A stretch of DNA of 64,000 bases from Nocardia shimofusensis NBRC 100134. Lineage in GTDB: Bacteria > Actinomycetota > Actinomycetes > Mycobacteriales > Mycobacteriaceae. Location: positions 16,104 to 80,103 of the forward strand of contig NZ_BDBT01000029.1 of assembly GCF_001613125.1 (NCBI RefSeq), given 5' to 3'. Position 1 is the stretch's first letter. Every line of letters begins with the position of its first letter. Shown one piece after another: positions 18,000 through 28,746 of this stretch. The position numbers were made by a program, and so were the translations under genes. The notes beneath the pieces are model-generated. The model did no database searches. It saw nothing but the letters and a program-made list of their open reading frames with translations, and was not told the DNA's origin.

Positions 18000-19180
18000 A
18001 TATAGCGCGCGATCGGTACGGCCGAGGTCGCCGCGGGCGACGGCGCGTTGAGCACGTGGATCGAGCGTGGTGTGCGCTCGATCAGGAAGTCGTGGACCAG
18101 CGTGCCGTCCGGCAAGACCGCTTGCGCCCGGATACCGGCGGGACGCGGCCGCAGATCGCCCACGGTCAGCTCCGGGCAGTACTTGCGGCATTCCGCGAGA
18201 TAGCCGCGTTTGAACAGCGAGTTGCGCAATTCCCGTGCGCCGGTGCGCAGATGGGTCCTGGCCACCCGTCGCATCCCGGGGAAGGTGAGGATGTCGCGCA
18301 GGTCGCGCAGATCCACGCTGCCCTTGCGGTAGCCCTCCCGCGACAGACCGAGCACCGCGTTCGGGCCGACGGTCAGCGCGCCGTCGACCGTGGGACTCAG
18401 GTGCACGCCGAGGAACGGGAGGCTCGGATCGGGGATCGGATAGATCAGTGTGTTCACCAGATCGGCACGCTCGGGCGGTAATTGGTAGTACTCGCCGCGG
18501 AACGGGACGATGCGCAGGCCGATGTCCAGTCCCGCGAGCCGGGCCATCCGGTCGGCCTGCAGGCCCGCGCACACCACCAGCGTGCGCGCCGTCCAGCGCC
18601 GGGCCGGCCCCGCCGTGCTCGCAGTACTTTCTACGGTGACGTGCTCGTCGGTCTCGGTGATCGCGGTGACCGGCGCGTCGAGCACCACCGTCCCACCGAG
18701 CGCGCGTACCCGCCCGGCCAGCGCCTCGGTGATCGCGCGATAGTCGACGATGCCGGTGCCGGGCACGAACAGCGCGCCCAGGCCGGTGACATGTGGCTCG
18801 CGCCTGCGCAATTCGGCCGCGTCGAGCAGTTCGACCCGCACGCCGTTGGTGATCGAGCGCTCGTGCAGCGCCAGCATCCGCTCGTGCTCGACGGCGTCGG
18901 TGGCCACCAGCAGCTTGCCGCAGATGCGGTGCTCGATCCCGTGTTCGCGGGCGAACTCGGTGGTCCAGCGTGCACCCGCGCGGCACAGTCGCGCCTTGAG
19001 GCTGTCGGGCTCGTAGTAGATGCCGGAGTGGATCACGCCGCTGTTGTGCCCGGTCTGGTGGGCGCCGAGCCGGTCGGCCTTCTCCACCAGCACCACGCTC
19101 GCGCCGGGGTTCCTGCTCAGCAGTTCGTGAGCCGTCGCGACGCCGACGATGCCGCCGCCGATCACACAGAAGTCGTACAC
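17942..19180 (-). CDS. lhgO: L-2-hydroxyglutarate oxidase/dehydrogenase (FAD)
   Basis: 412 residues from GTG 19180, the start that opens straight into the FAD-binding motif (GGGIVG, residues 8-13); the frame stays open further upstream but only over shadow sequence. DAO-family flavoprotein with the LhgO hallmarks: HQTGHNSGVIHSGIYY near residues 42-57, the KARLCRAG helix, GTGIVDY, and a C-terminal HVLNAPSPAATSAVPIARYI FAD-contact segment. It oxidises L-2-hydroxyglutarate to 2-oxoglutarate, feeding electrons to the membrane quinone pool. The C-terminus ends in a short low-complexity tail. The upstream gap (19181-19349) is GC-rich and repetitive. Confidence 0.9.
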   Translation of the reverse strand: MYDFCVIGGGIVGVATAHELLSRNPGASVVLVEKADRLGAHQTGHNSGVIHSGIYYEPDSLKARLCRAGARWTTEFAREHGIEHRICGKLLVATDAVEHERMLALHERSITNGVRVELLDAAELRRREPHVTGLGALFVPGTGIVDYRAITEALAGRVRALGGTVVLDAPVTAITETDEHVTVESTASTAGPARRWTARTLVVCAGLQADRMARLAGLDIGLRIVPFRGEYYQLPPERADLVNTLIYPIPDPSLPFLGVHLSPTVDGALTVGPNAVLGLSREGYRKGSVDLRDLRDILTFPGMRRVARTHLRTGARELRNSLFKRGYLAECRKYCPELTVGDLRPRPAGIRAQAVLPDGTLVHDFLIERTPRSIHVLNAPSPAATSAVPIARYIVDRLRTPPTPNSPDSEQD

Positions 19181-19349
19181 GTCGGCACACAGTACTTCGC
19201 TCGCCCGAGGCCGCCCCGTCGCGTGGCGACGGAGGCACGGCGCACGTTTACCCGGGCACGGCGTGTGGCTCCGTGGGCGCAGGGCGCGTGGCCGGGCGGG
19301 CACAGGGCGCCGGACACCCGGCTCGTGGCTCCCTGGGCGCCGCGCGTGG

Positions 19350-20003
19350 CTACGCGGACGGCAGGGGGCCGGTGGGGCGCGCAGGCGGCGTCGTGCCCGG
19401 CATCTCCACGCTCCGCTCGCCGAGCACCGGGTCGGAGAAGCCGACCGCCACCCCACCGCGCCCACGGTCGATCTCGGTACTGAGCGTGGTGGAATCGCCG
19501 GGGGCGGTGGGGAAGTCGGTGAGCGCCCCGTACAGCGCCGCGGTGACCTCGGGGTCGATCGTGAGGGTGACCGTCGTGCGCTGTTCGTCGCGGCGGGTGT
19601 CCACCTCGGCCACGCCGAGGTCGAGATGGCCTCCGGACTCGGATCGACGGGCGGGCGCGGGCTGGGCTCCGGCTTGCTCGCCGCCGGCGGGGAGATCGAC
19701 GGGATCGGCCGCGGGCTCGGTGACGGCCGCGCGGACCCGGCCCTCCGCCCCGCCGACGGCGAACGAGGCAGGGGCCGGGACGCCGGGCGCTGCGGCGGTG
19801 AATGCCCGCGCGATCCGGGGCTCCACCTCCACGACCGAGCGGTCCGGTCGGTCAAGGGTGGTTGCCGGTGCGGTGCTCGAGGCGCTCGGTGATATCTGGC
19901 TCATCACGTAGGCCCCCGCGGCCACGGTCAGGGTGAGGCTGGCCGCGCTCGCGGACACGATCGCGGTGTACCTGGCGGCCTGATTCGCCTGTTGTCCGGT
20001 CAC
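19350..20003 (-). CDS. Hypothetical single-pass membrane-anchored protein
   Basis: 217 residues. The GTG at 20003 is chosen because GAGGAA sits 9 bp upstream and the protein then begins with a short basic tail and one hydrophobic helix (about residues 12-34). The outside region is Pro/Ala/Glu-rich up to about residue 140. It ends in a small domain with TTVTLTIDPEVTAALYGALTDFP and GVAVGFSDPVLGERSVEM, which I do not recognise. Three direct repeats lie immediately upstream of the ribosome-binding site. Confidence 0.65.
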   Translation of the reverse strand: MTGQQANQAARYTAIVSASAASLTLTVAAGAYVMSQISPSASSTAPATTLDRPDRSVVEVEPRIARAFTAAAPGVPAPASFAVGGAEGRVRAAVTEPAADPVDLPAGGEQAGAQPAPARRSESGGHLDLGVAEVDTRRDEQRTTVTLTIDPEVTAALYGALTDFPTAPGDSTTLSTEIDRGRGGVAVGFSDPVLGERSVEMPGTTPPARPTGPLPSA

Positions 20004-20018
20004 GATGCGTTCCTCCTC

Positions 20019-20076
20019 GGTGTCCCGAAAGCCCCGGTGGTGTCCCGAAAGTCCGGTGGTGTCCCGAAAGTCCGGC
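20019..20076 (-). repeat. Three direct repeats in the leader of the anchored hypothetical gene
   Basis: The 18-bp element GGTGTCCCGAAAG(T/C)CCGG (plus strand) occurs three times at 19-20-bp spacing, starting at 20019, 20039 and 20058. The last copy before the gene ends within about 16 bp of its start codon and so overlaps the probable 5' leader. Regular spacing of about two helical turns suggests an operator array, though replication slippage is also possible. Confidence 0.6.
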
Positions 20077-20306
20077 CCGCATCGTCGAAAGCCGGACGCG
20101 AGGCCAGCGTACGACAGCGGCCGAACGGCGAACTCCGGTGCGTCCAGGATCACATTCGCACGTTTCCGCGGGGTTTCCATCGAGCGGCAATGGGTATCCC
20201 TGGCTGAGCAGGCGAGCGCCATACTCGACTGCCGGCGAGACCTCCGGCCAACGGCGTCCGGCCGTCGACACGAACGGCGCACCCAAGTTTGGCGCTCGCT
20301 TGCTCC

Positions 20307-20436
20307 CCGGCTCGATCCCTCGGCTCGCCTGCTTTCCGGCTCGATCCCTCGGCTAGCTCGTTTCCGGCTCGATCCCTCGGCTAGCTCGTTTCCGGCTCGA
20401 TCCCTCGGCTAGCTCGTTTCCGGCTCGATCCCTCGC
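20307..20436. repeat. 28-bp tandem repeat, about five copies
   Basis: Units beginning CCGGCTCGATCCCTCGG start at 20307, 20336, 20364, 20392 and 20420 (periods 29, 28, 28, 28). Copies 2-4 are identical apart from one substitution region (GCCTGC versus GCTAGC). The fifth copy is truncated next to the stop of the downstream minus-strand gene. This is a minisatellite that probably varies in copy number between strains. Confidence 0.9.
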
Positions 20437-20452
20437 CCGAGCCGCTCGTGCT

Positions 20453-21244
20453 TCAGTCGAACTGGCCCGCCGTCCGCCCCGACCCGCTCGGTCCCGCGAA
20501 GGCTTGAGCGATGCTCAGCCATTGGACGGCCTCGGCTCCCCGCGCGCGCACCGCGAGGTCGTCCGGATGCCGTCGCTGTGTCACCAGCAGGCAGAAGTCG
20601 ACCGCGGGTCCGCTCACTCGCTGGGTCGCCGTCTCGGGGCCCCAGGTCCACAGACCGCCGTCCGGCGCGGTGAGCTCGATCCGGAACTCCTCGGCGGGCG
20701 GCGTCTCGCCGCGCACCGCGTACGCGAAATCGCGGGTGCGCACGCCGATGTGCGCGATCCCGCGCAGCCGCGCCGTGGGTTCCCTGCGCACGCCGAGGGC
20801 GTCGGCCACGTCCTGCCCGTGCGCCCAGGTCTCCATCAGCCGGGCGGTGGTCATCGAGGCGGCGCTCATGGGCGGGCCGAACCACGGCAGCTTCGTCCCC
20901 GCGGGCACCGCGCGCAGGGCCGCGATCAGACCGTCGCGTCCAGCACGCCAGCGCCGCAGCAGATCGGCGGGCGCCATCTCGGCGGCCTCGGCGGCGACAT
21001 CGTCGACCATGGTGAGCACGCCCGCCCCGGCCTCGGTGACCCGCCGGGTGAACTCGGCCGGATCGGTCGCGGCGACGGTGGCGATCTCGTCGGTCCAGGC
21101 CAGGTGCCCGATCTGATGGGCGATGGTCCAGCCGGGCGCCGGCGTCTCGGTACGCCACTGCGCGTCGGTCAGCGGGGCCACCAGCTTTTCGAGATCCGCG
21201 CATTCCGCGGCGAAATCGCCGAGCAGAACTTCCAGGTCAGCCAT
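20453..21244 (-). CDS. TIGR03084-type DinB-fold protein (maleylpyruvate isomerase N-terminal-like)
   Basis: 263 residues. The ATG at 21244 has AAGGGG upstream. The N-terminal half is an MDMPI/DinB-like four-helix bundle with the expected metal-site pattern: W-T-I-A-H-Q-I-G-H-L near residues 40-50 and ETWAHGQDVADALG near residue 145. The C-terminal half (about 180-260) matches the wyosine-base-formation-like domain found in the TIGR03084 family. It may use a mycothiol-like cofactor as related DinB-fold proteins do; the reaction is unknown. Confidence 0.8.
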   Translation of the reverse strand: MADLEVLLGDFAAECADLEKLVAPLTDAQWRTETPAPGWTIAHQIGHLAWTDEIATVAATDPAEFTRRVTEAGAGVLTMVDDVAAEAAEMAPADLLRRWRAGRDGLIAALRAVPAGTKLPWFGPPMSAASMTTARLMETWAHGQDVADALGVRREPTARLRGIAHIGVRTRDFAYAVRGETPPAEEFRIELTAPDGGLWTWGPETATQRVSGPAVDFCLLVTQRRHPDDLAVRARGAEAVQWLSIAQAFAGPSGSGRTAGQFD

Positions 21245-21371
21245 CACTACCCCTTGCCGGTCAGGGGCACACGGTCGTTGTGTGCCTGCTACCGACCAGC
21301 ATCGCAGCGCCGACCGGGCAAACACAAGCACGCGTGCTGGTTTTTCCTGAGTCGGTCGATTCCGGCGGTCC

Positions 21372-22727
21372 TCACCAGCCGAACAGCAGCAGATGCACCG
21401 CGCCGACGCCGAGGCCCAGCACCGCGCCGTGCAGGTAGAGCAGCCAGGCGTCCTGTTCGACCGAGGCGTAGAACATCTCCATGAATTCCCCGGGCGAGAG
21501 CATCCGCAGTTTGCGGGTGGCGAACTCGTCGATCTTCGAGGCTTGTTCGCGGGCGAACGCCTCGTCCTCGGCCAGGCTCGGCGCCAGCCCCACCGCCGCG
21601 CCCGCGGCGCCGACGGTCAGGTTGTCGAACTGGCGTGCGCCGAACGCCGCGCGCACCACCGAGTGGGTCGGTCCGAGCTGGCGGTGGATTTCGTCGGAGA
21701 TCAGCCGTTCGATGAGCTGGCGGGTTTTGTCGCCGTTGGGCCCCTCGAGCAGTTCCTCCGACAGATTCGGCAGGGTGAGCACCTGATAGGCCAGAATGTG
21801 CGCGAGGTCGGTCGCCGCCTGCGGCTGTCGCTTGGCCAGCAGCGCCTGGCGCCACAGATATTTGTAGCGCGGTTGCGGATCGCCGGGTTCGAACACCATC
21901 TTCACCGCGATCACATTGACGATCACGCCGATGGCTGCCGAGGCCAGTAACACGATCAGCCAGGCCGGAAGCCAGCCGATCACCGGAATGCTGTCGTGCA
22001 CGTGCAGATACAGGGCCAGCAGCAGGCCGAACGGCGCGCCGAGCAGGCCGATCCGGATCATGAATCTCAGTTCCGGCTCGGCGATGGTGGTGGTCAGATC
22101 CTTCAGGATCTCCGGATTCTGGCGCAGGTAGCGGATGACAAAGGTCTTGATATCGATGAGCTGGTCGATATTGTCGCCGAGGGATTCGAACGAGCGCCTG
22201 CACAATTTCGGCAGCTGGGCGTCGACGCGCTGATAGATCACCTGCTTGACCTGGCGCGGCACCGCTTTCCACAGATCCGGGTTCTCCCGGTACATCACCT
22301 CGTCGACGATCTCGGGTGTCCGTGACCGGGCGATCTCGGCGATATAGTCCGCGACGCCGTCCAGATCGAGTTCGTGGATGAAATCTCGCGGACTGCCGAT
22401 CCGCATCAGCGCCTTGTCGACGCAGATACTGGCCATCTTCTCCGCGCGCGCCGGAATGAAACCCTGAAAACCCAGCCGTCTGCCGTCACCGGAGAACGTC
22501 GGCAGCACCTGCACCCGCCGCGGCAGATACGGATAGAGCACGTGCAGTCCGGGAATGCGCACGCCGCGGAATTCCACCGGCCAGAAGAGCATGAGCACGC
22601 CGGTCCAGTTGGTGAGCAGGCCCGCGATCGCGGCGAATATCGGGAAACTGATCAGTTCGACGACGAACGTGGATTGTCCGGTGAGTCCCTCCCAGTCGAT
22701 GAACACCCCTGCCGCGAGTGTCGACAT
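21372..22727 (-). CDS. DUF445-like membrane protein
   Basis: 451 residues. A first hydrophobic segment (about residues 20-50) includes NWTGVLMLFWPVEF and a G-F-I-P-A-R-A-E-K motif around residue 90, which is the DUF445 signature. A long helical region follows (DNIDQLIDIKTF), then two more hydrophobic segments (about 225-275) and a second copy of the N-V-I-A-V-K-M-V-F-E-P motif. The last hydrophobic helix is at the C-terminus. DUF445 proteins are envelope-associated and of unknown function. The gene faces away from lon, sharing a 232-bp control region. Confidence 0.7.
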   Translation of the reverse strand: MSTLAAGVFIDWEGLTGQSTFVVELISFPIFAAIAGLLTNWTGVLMLFWPVEFRGVRIPGLHVLYPYLPRRVQVLPTFSGDGRRLGFQGFIPARAEKMASICVDKALMRIGSPRDFIHELDLDGVADYIAEIARSRTPEIVDEVMYRENPDLWKAVPRQVKQVIYQRVDAQLPKLCRRSFESLGDNIDQLIDIKTFVIRYLRQNPEILKDLTTTIAEPELRFMIRIGLLGAPFGLLLALYLHVHDSIPVIGWLPAWLIVLLASAAIGVIVNVIAVKMVFEPGDPQPRYKYLWRQALLAKRQPQAATDLAHILAYQVLTLPNLSEELLEGPNGDKTRQLIERLISDEIHRQLGPTHSVVRAAFGARQFDNLTVGAAGAAVGLAPSLAEDEAFAREQASKIDEFATRKLRMLSPGEFMEMFYASVEQDAWLLYLHGAVLGLGVGAVHLLLFGW

Positions 22728-22918
22728 CCTGGAGGTCCCCCTTCAACCGATCCTGTGAACTAGCTCGAGGCCTCACATTCTCATTGCCCTGATCGGGTGT
22801 CAACGCGCGCTGTAGCGCCGCTGCCGCCGATCGTCCGGCCGCCGCGCGCTTGTCGGTGACCGCCGCTTCGCTGTCGGTGAACACCGCCACCAGGGGGAAC
22901 AATGCGAAATCTCGGCGG

Positions 22919-22939
22919 GTTGAGTAGGTATCGCTCAAC
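22919..22939 (+). promoter_or_regulatory. HAIR-like (HspR-type) palindrome upstream of lon
   Basis: GTTGAG at 22919-22924 and CTCAAC at 22934-22939 form a perfect inverted repeat with a 9-bp spacer. This closely follows the HAIR consensus CTTGAGT-N7-ACTCAAG bound by HspR, known in front of lon and dnaK in actinobacteria. It sits 5 bp before the GGAGGG ribosome-binding site, a position where a repressor would block transcription. Confidence 0.65.
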
Positions 22940-22959
22940 TCCTTGGAGGGATCGAAGAC

Positions 22960-25431
<2,472 letters not shown>

Positions 25432-25475
25432 TCGTCGCCGCCCGAGGGCATCCCCTGTGGGTGACCGGATAGTCC

Positions 25476-26408
25476 TCAGATGGCCGCAGACCCGGCGTGC
25501 TCTGCGGCCATCTCCGACAACACGTCGTCGATGAGGGTAGGCAAGACATCCAGCGCCTTCATGGTGAACGACGCGTCGAGGATGTTCGGCCGGTCGTACA
25601 GGTACAGCATCTCCGGGATCTCCGCCATGATCGAGTCCGACCTTCCGATCTCCTCGAGCTCGGCCCTCGTCATCGGATGCAGCCGCGGGTCGGGGGCACC
25701 GGCTGCGGCGGCCAAGCGTGCTGCGAGTTCGCGCACCGGCGCCGAGGAGGTGGGCGGCACATGCCAGGCACGTCCCCAGGACTGCTCATGGCGCGCCGCG
25801 GTCACGAGAGTGCGCGCCGCATCGCCTGTGTAGGTCCAACTGTGTGGCGCATCGAGGTCGCCAGGATAGGAGGCGGGCGATCCGGCCAGCACATGCGCGC
25901 CGACCATGAGTGTGAACGGTGAGTAGGCGCCCGCGCCGAGGAAGTCGCCGGCTCGGACCTCGGTTACCCGAACCCGCCCGGCGTCGTAGGCGGCGCGGGC
26001 ATCATTCCACATCTGAGCCCGCACACGGCCTTTGACACTGGTCGCCGCCAGCGGAAGGTCTTCTGTCAGAGGTGAATCGGTATGACCGTAGCCGTAGGTG
26101 TTGCCGAGCATGACGTAGTCGGCGCCGGTGCGTTCGGCCGCTGCCAGCACAGCGGCGGCCAGCGGAGGAAAATCGGTCGGCCAGCGGTCGTAGGCGGGCA
26201 TGGCGCAGTTGAACAGGGCGACTGCGCCGCGCGTCAACTCGATGAGCCGCGTGGTGTCGGTGGCGTCGGCGGCGACTCGCTCGATGCGCTCGTGCACCGG
26301 CCCACCGCCGTGTCGGGTGACGAGTCGAACCTGCTCCCCGGCATCTGCCAGCAAGCGGGCAGTGGCCGATCCGGTGGCTCCGGCTCCGATGACGACATGC
26401 GTGGACAT
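25476..26408 (-). CDS. NAD(P)-dependent epimerase/reductase-like protein
   Basis: 310 residues, atypical SDR. The N-terminal Rossmann motif GAGATG (residues 8-13) and the acidic or basic patch after the second strand (VTRHGG) suggest NADP binding. NCAMPAYDRW and MLGNTYGYGH are typical of the NAD-dependent epimerase or NmrA-like group, with Tyr in the GNTYGYG strand taking the place of a classical YxxxK. It is divergent from the GlxA-type regulator, with 131 bp between the chosen starts, and is a likely target of it. The substrate is unknown. Confidence 0.82.
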   Translation of the reverse strand: MSTHVVIGAGATGSATARLLADAGEQVRLVTRHGGGPVHERIERVAADATDTTRLIELTRGAVALFNCAMPAYDRWPTDFPPLAAAVLAAAERTGADYVMLGNTYGYGHTDSPLTEDLPLAATSVKGRVRAQMWNDARAAYDAGRVRVTEVRAGDFLGAGAYSPFTLMVGAHVLAGSPASYPGDLDAPHSWTYTGDAARTLVTAARHEQSWGRAWHVPPTSSAPVRELAARLAAAAGAPDPRLHPMTRAELEEIGRSDSIMAEIPEMLYLYDRPNILDASFTMKALDVLPTLIDDVLSEMAAEHAGSAAI

Positions 26409-26539
26409 CCGCGTTCTCCCTGGTCACAGAGGTATGGGTGGCGCCGGACGCGAGAGCGCGACGACGTGTTCCCAAGCTTCGGCCCTGAGGAATCCATACG
26501 ATAGGGGCCCAGATGCCAACAATCCGGAGGTTCAGGCCA

Positions 26540-27529
26540 GTGCAGGTTCGGGCCACGCATCGAGTGGCTGTTGTGGCCGTCCCCCCAGTCACTACCTTCG
26601 ATCTGTCCATCCCCGAGTTGGTGCTCGGCGAAGCCATGGTCGACGGCGCCCCTGGCTACCTCGTGCGTGTATGTACCGCGCGGCCCGGATCTGTCGCCAC
26701 CAACAGCAGCCTCGAGGTCACCGTCCGCCACGGCCTGGAAGCCGCCGGTGACGCCGACACGGTCATCGTCACCGGAACCGGTGCGCGTGACGACATCGAC
26801 CCGCGCATTCTCATGATGCTGCGCCGTTCCGCAGTCGCAGGTAAGCGAATCGCCTCGATCTGCACCGGAGCCTTCGTGCTCGCCCAGGCCGGTTTGCTCG
26901 ACGGCCGTCGAGCCACCACCTACTGGGCGAAATCCGACGAGTTCGCCGGCCGCTACCCCGAAGTGGAGCTTCGCCCCGACGTGCTGTACGTCGAGGACGG
27001 CAACATCGTGACGTCTGCCGGACTGTCGGCAGGCATCGACCTGTGCCTGCATCTGGTGCGAACCGACTACGGCGCCGTGACAGCCAACGCGGTTGCCCGC
27101 CTCATGGTGGCGGCGCCTGTGCGACCGGGTGGACAAGCCCAGTTCATCAAGACACCGCTACCGCCGGAGACCGGCACCTCCCTGACGGACACCCGTAGTT
27201 GGGCACTCGACCGACTGCATGAGCCACTCACCCGTGCTGCTCTGGCGAATCATGCCCGCACCAGCATCCGTACTCTGACCCGCAAGTTCCATGCGGAGAC
27301 TGGTCTCAGCCCGCTCCAATGGCTGCTTCATCAGCGCATCAATCGAGCCCAGGAGTTGCTGGAAACGACCGACTTGCCGATGGACCGAGTTGCCTGCCTC
27401 AGTGGCCTGGCAACCACCGATTCCTTGCGCAAGCATCTGTCGCGGAGTACTGGACTGACACCGAGCGCCTACCGCGCCGCGTTCACCCAGCACCCGGACC
27501 GGCCGCGCGGAGGCGTGCCCGGAGCGTGA
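26540..27529 (+). CDS. GlxA-family transcriptional regulator (DJ-1/PfpI plus AraC)
   Basis: 329 residues. The GTG at 26540 has GGAGG 9 bp upstream; an in-frame ATG at 26513 is an alternative with a poorer site. Residues 1-175 form a DJ-1/PfpI-like ligand domain, including the nucleophile-elbow sequence SICTGAFVLAQAGLLDGR, where the Cys is kept. Residues 195-310 are an AraC-type DNA-binding domain with two helix-turn-helix motifs (SIRTLTRKFHAETGLSPLQWL and TTDSLRKHLSRSTGLTPSAYR). It probably controls the divergent NAD(P)-binding protein gene. Confidence 0.9.
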   Translation: MQVRATHRVAVVAVPPVTTFDLSIPELVLGEAMVDGAPGYLVRVCTARPGSVATNSSLEVTVRHGLEAAGDADTVIVTGTGARDDIDPRILMMLRRSAVAGKRIASICTGAFVLAQAGLLDGRRATTYWAKSDEFAGRYPEVELRPDVLYVEDGNIVTSAGLSAGIDLCLHLVRTDYGAVTANAVARLMVAAPVRPGGQAQFIKTPLPPETGTSLTDTRSWALDRLHEPLTRAALANHARTSIRTLTRKFHAETGLSPLQWLLHQRINRAQELLETTDLPMDRVACLSGLATTDSLRKHLSRSTGLTPSAYRAAFTQHPDRPRGGVPGA

Positions 27530-27618
27530 ACGAAGGACCAGCGGGGGAGAGATCTGGGCCTGTGTAGGTTCCCGACCGTCCGATTGTCATCAACCGCGTG
27601 TCCTTTCGGAAGGGTGGG

Positions 27619-28053
27619 TCAGCTGAGGGTGCGCTCCACAGCCCGCGTCGTGCCCTGGGCGAGGGCGCACAGCACCGGCTCAGCACCGTCGGTCTCGGCG
27701 AAGATCTCGCAGTTCACCACCGCCTGTCGCCGGGTCGAGCCGGTCACCTGGGCCTCGGCGCGCAGCCTCTGCCCGGAGGCGGGCCGCAGGTAGGTGATGC
27801 TGAACCCGCCGGTGAGCACATTGGCGCCGAGCACGGTGCCCGCCGCGAACGTGAGCGCGTTGTCGGCGAGGTAGGACAGCACTCCGCCGTGCACGTATCC
27901 GAACTGCTGGCCGAGCTGCGGCCGGATCGGTACCAGCAGGGTGGCCGCGCCGTCACCGAAGGCGGTCAGCCTGGTGCCGATGAGCTCCGCGAACGGCTGG
28001 GCGGAGAGCACTTGCACGGCCTGGTCGAACTCGAGGGTGGTGGAGCCGGTCAT
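27619..28053 (-). CDS. PaaI-type hotdog-fold thioesterase
   Basis: 144 residues from the ATG at 28053. It has the hotdog-fold elements of PaaI-like acyl-CoA thioesterases: FGYVHGGVLSYLADNALTFAAG (catalytic-loop HGG), LTGGFSITYLRPASG and a terminal beta strand. It hydrolyses an acyl- or aryl-CoA of unknown identity. It lies 53 bp downstream of a TetR gene on the same strand and is probably co-transcribed with it and autoregulated. It converges on the GlxA-type regulator; no clear hairpin was found in that gap. Confidence 0.88.
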   Translation of the reverse strand: MTGSTTLEFDQAVQVLSAQPFAELIGTRLTAFGDGAATLLVPIRPQLGQQFGYVHGGVLSYLADNALTFAAGTVLGANVLTGGFSITYLRPASGQRLRAEAQVTGSTRRQAVVNCEIFAETDGAEPVLCALAQGTTRAVERTLS

Positions 28054-28106
28054 GGGGAAGCCTTTCTGGGGGGCGGGGGCAGGAATCGGCTTGTAGCGGA
28101 ACGAGA

Positions 28107-28688
28107 TCAATCGTCGGAGGGCTGGGTTGCCTCGGGCGCGCCCGCCAATACCAGCCACGCCGCGCGGGCGAGTTCGCCGGCGACTTCCGTCGGCGGCGCC
28201 GCGACCGCCCCGCCGAGCCATTGGCGTGAATACTCCTGTGCCGGACCGAGCCAGAGCGCGTAGAGCACGTCGACATCGAGCGCGCGCACCGCGCCGTAGC
28301 CCGCGTGTGTGCGCCACCACCGGGCGACGTCGGTCAGGAAGACGCGGTTGCTCTCGCTCTCGTGGACGCCGGGTGGTCGCGCGGACATGAGAATCGTCGC
28401 CCGGTGCCGGTTCTCGGTGACCCAGCGCAGATGCTCGTGGACACCACCGATCACCCCGGCGCGAGCGTCGGCGCTGTCGCCGACCACGGCCCAGAAGTGC
28501 CGCTGGTAGTCGCGCAGCGCGTGCGCCCACACCTGCCGGTACAGCTCCGCCTTGTCCGGGAAGTGGTGGTACAGCGCGCCGACGCTCGCTCCCGCGCTCG
28601 CCCTGATGCTCGCCAGGGTGGCGTCAACGGTCCCCTGTTCGGCGAACTCGCGCTCGGCCGCCAGCAGCAACCGATCTCGAATCTTCAC
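28107..28688 (-). CDS. TetR-family regulator
   Basis: 193 residues. The N-terminal TetR helix-turn-helix is plain: LLLAAEREFAEQG, LASIRASAGASVGALYHHFPDKAELYRQVW. The C-terminal part (ARGVIGGVHEHL-like helices) matches the TetR_C class seen in small regulators of lipid and xenobiotic genes. It starts 58 bp from the divergent Y-family polymerase gene and is followed by the thioesterase gene, so its operator is expected at 28689-28746. The start and ribosome-binding region is A+T-richer than average. Confidence 0.9.
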   Translation of the reverse strand: MKIRDRLLLAAEREFAEQGTVDATLASIRASAGASVGALYHHFPDKAELYRQVWAHALRDYQRHFWAVVGDSADARAGVIGGVHEHLRWVTENRHRATILMSARPPGVHESESNRVFLTDVARWWRTHAGYGAVRALDVDVLYALWLGPAQEYSRQWLGGAVAAPPTEVAGELARAAWLVLAGAPEATQPSDD

Positions 28689-28746
28689 AACCAGAATTTA
28701 GTTCTGTTTTTCCGGTGTGGCAAGCCGTGCCGCAGCTGTCGCCGGG

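Larger units (their letters stand above)
20004..20452. other. Repeat-rich intergenic region
   Basis: 449 bp with no gene. It holds the three 18-bp direct repeats near 20019-20076 and the five-copy 28-bp tandem repeat at 20307-20436. The promoter of the anchored hypothetical gene must lie between them. Confidence 0.6.

Noticed and set aside
19180..19855. Extended N-terminus of LhgO by about 225 residues
   Set aside because: The upstream part is the antisense shadow of the anchored hypothetical gene region. The FAD motif begins directly after GTG 19180.
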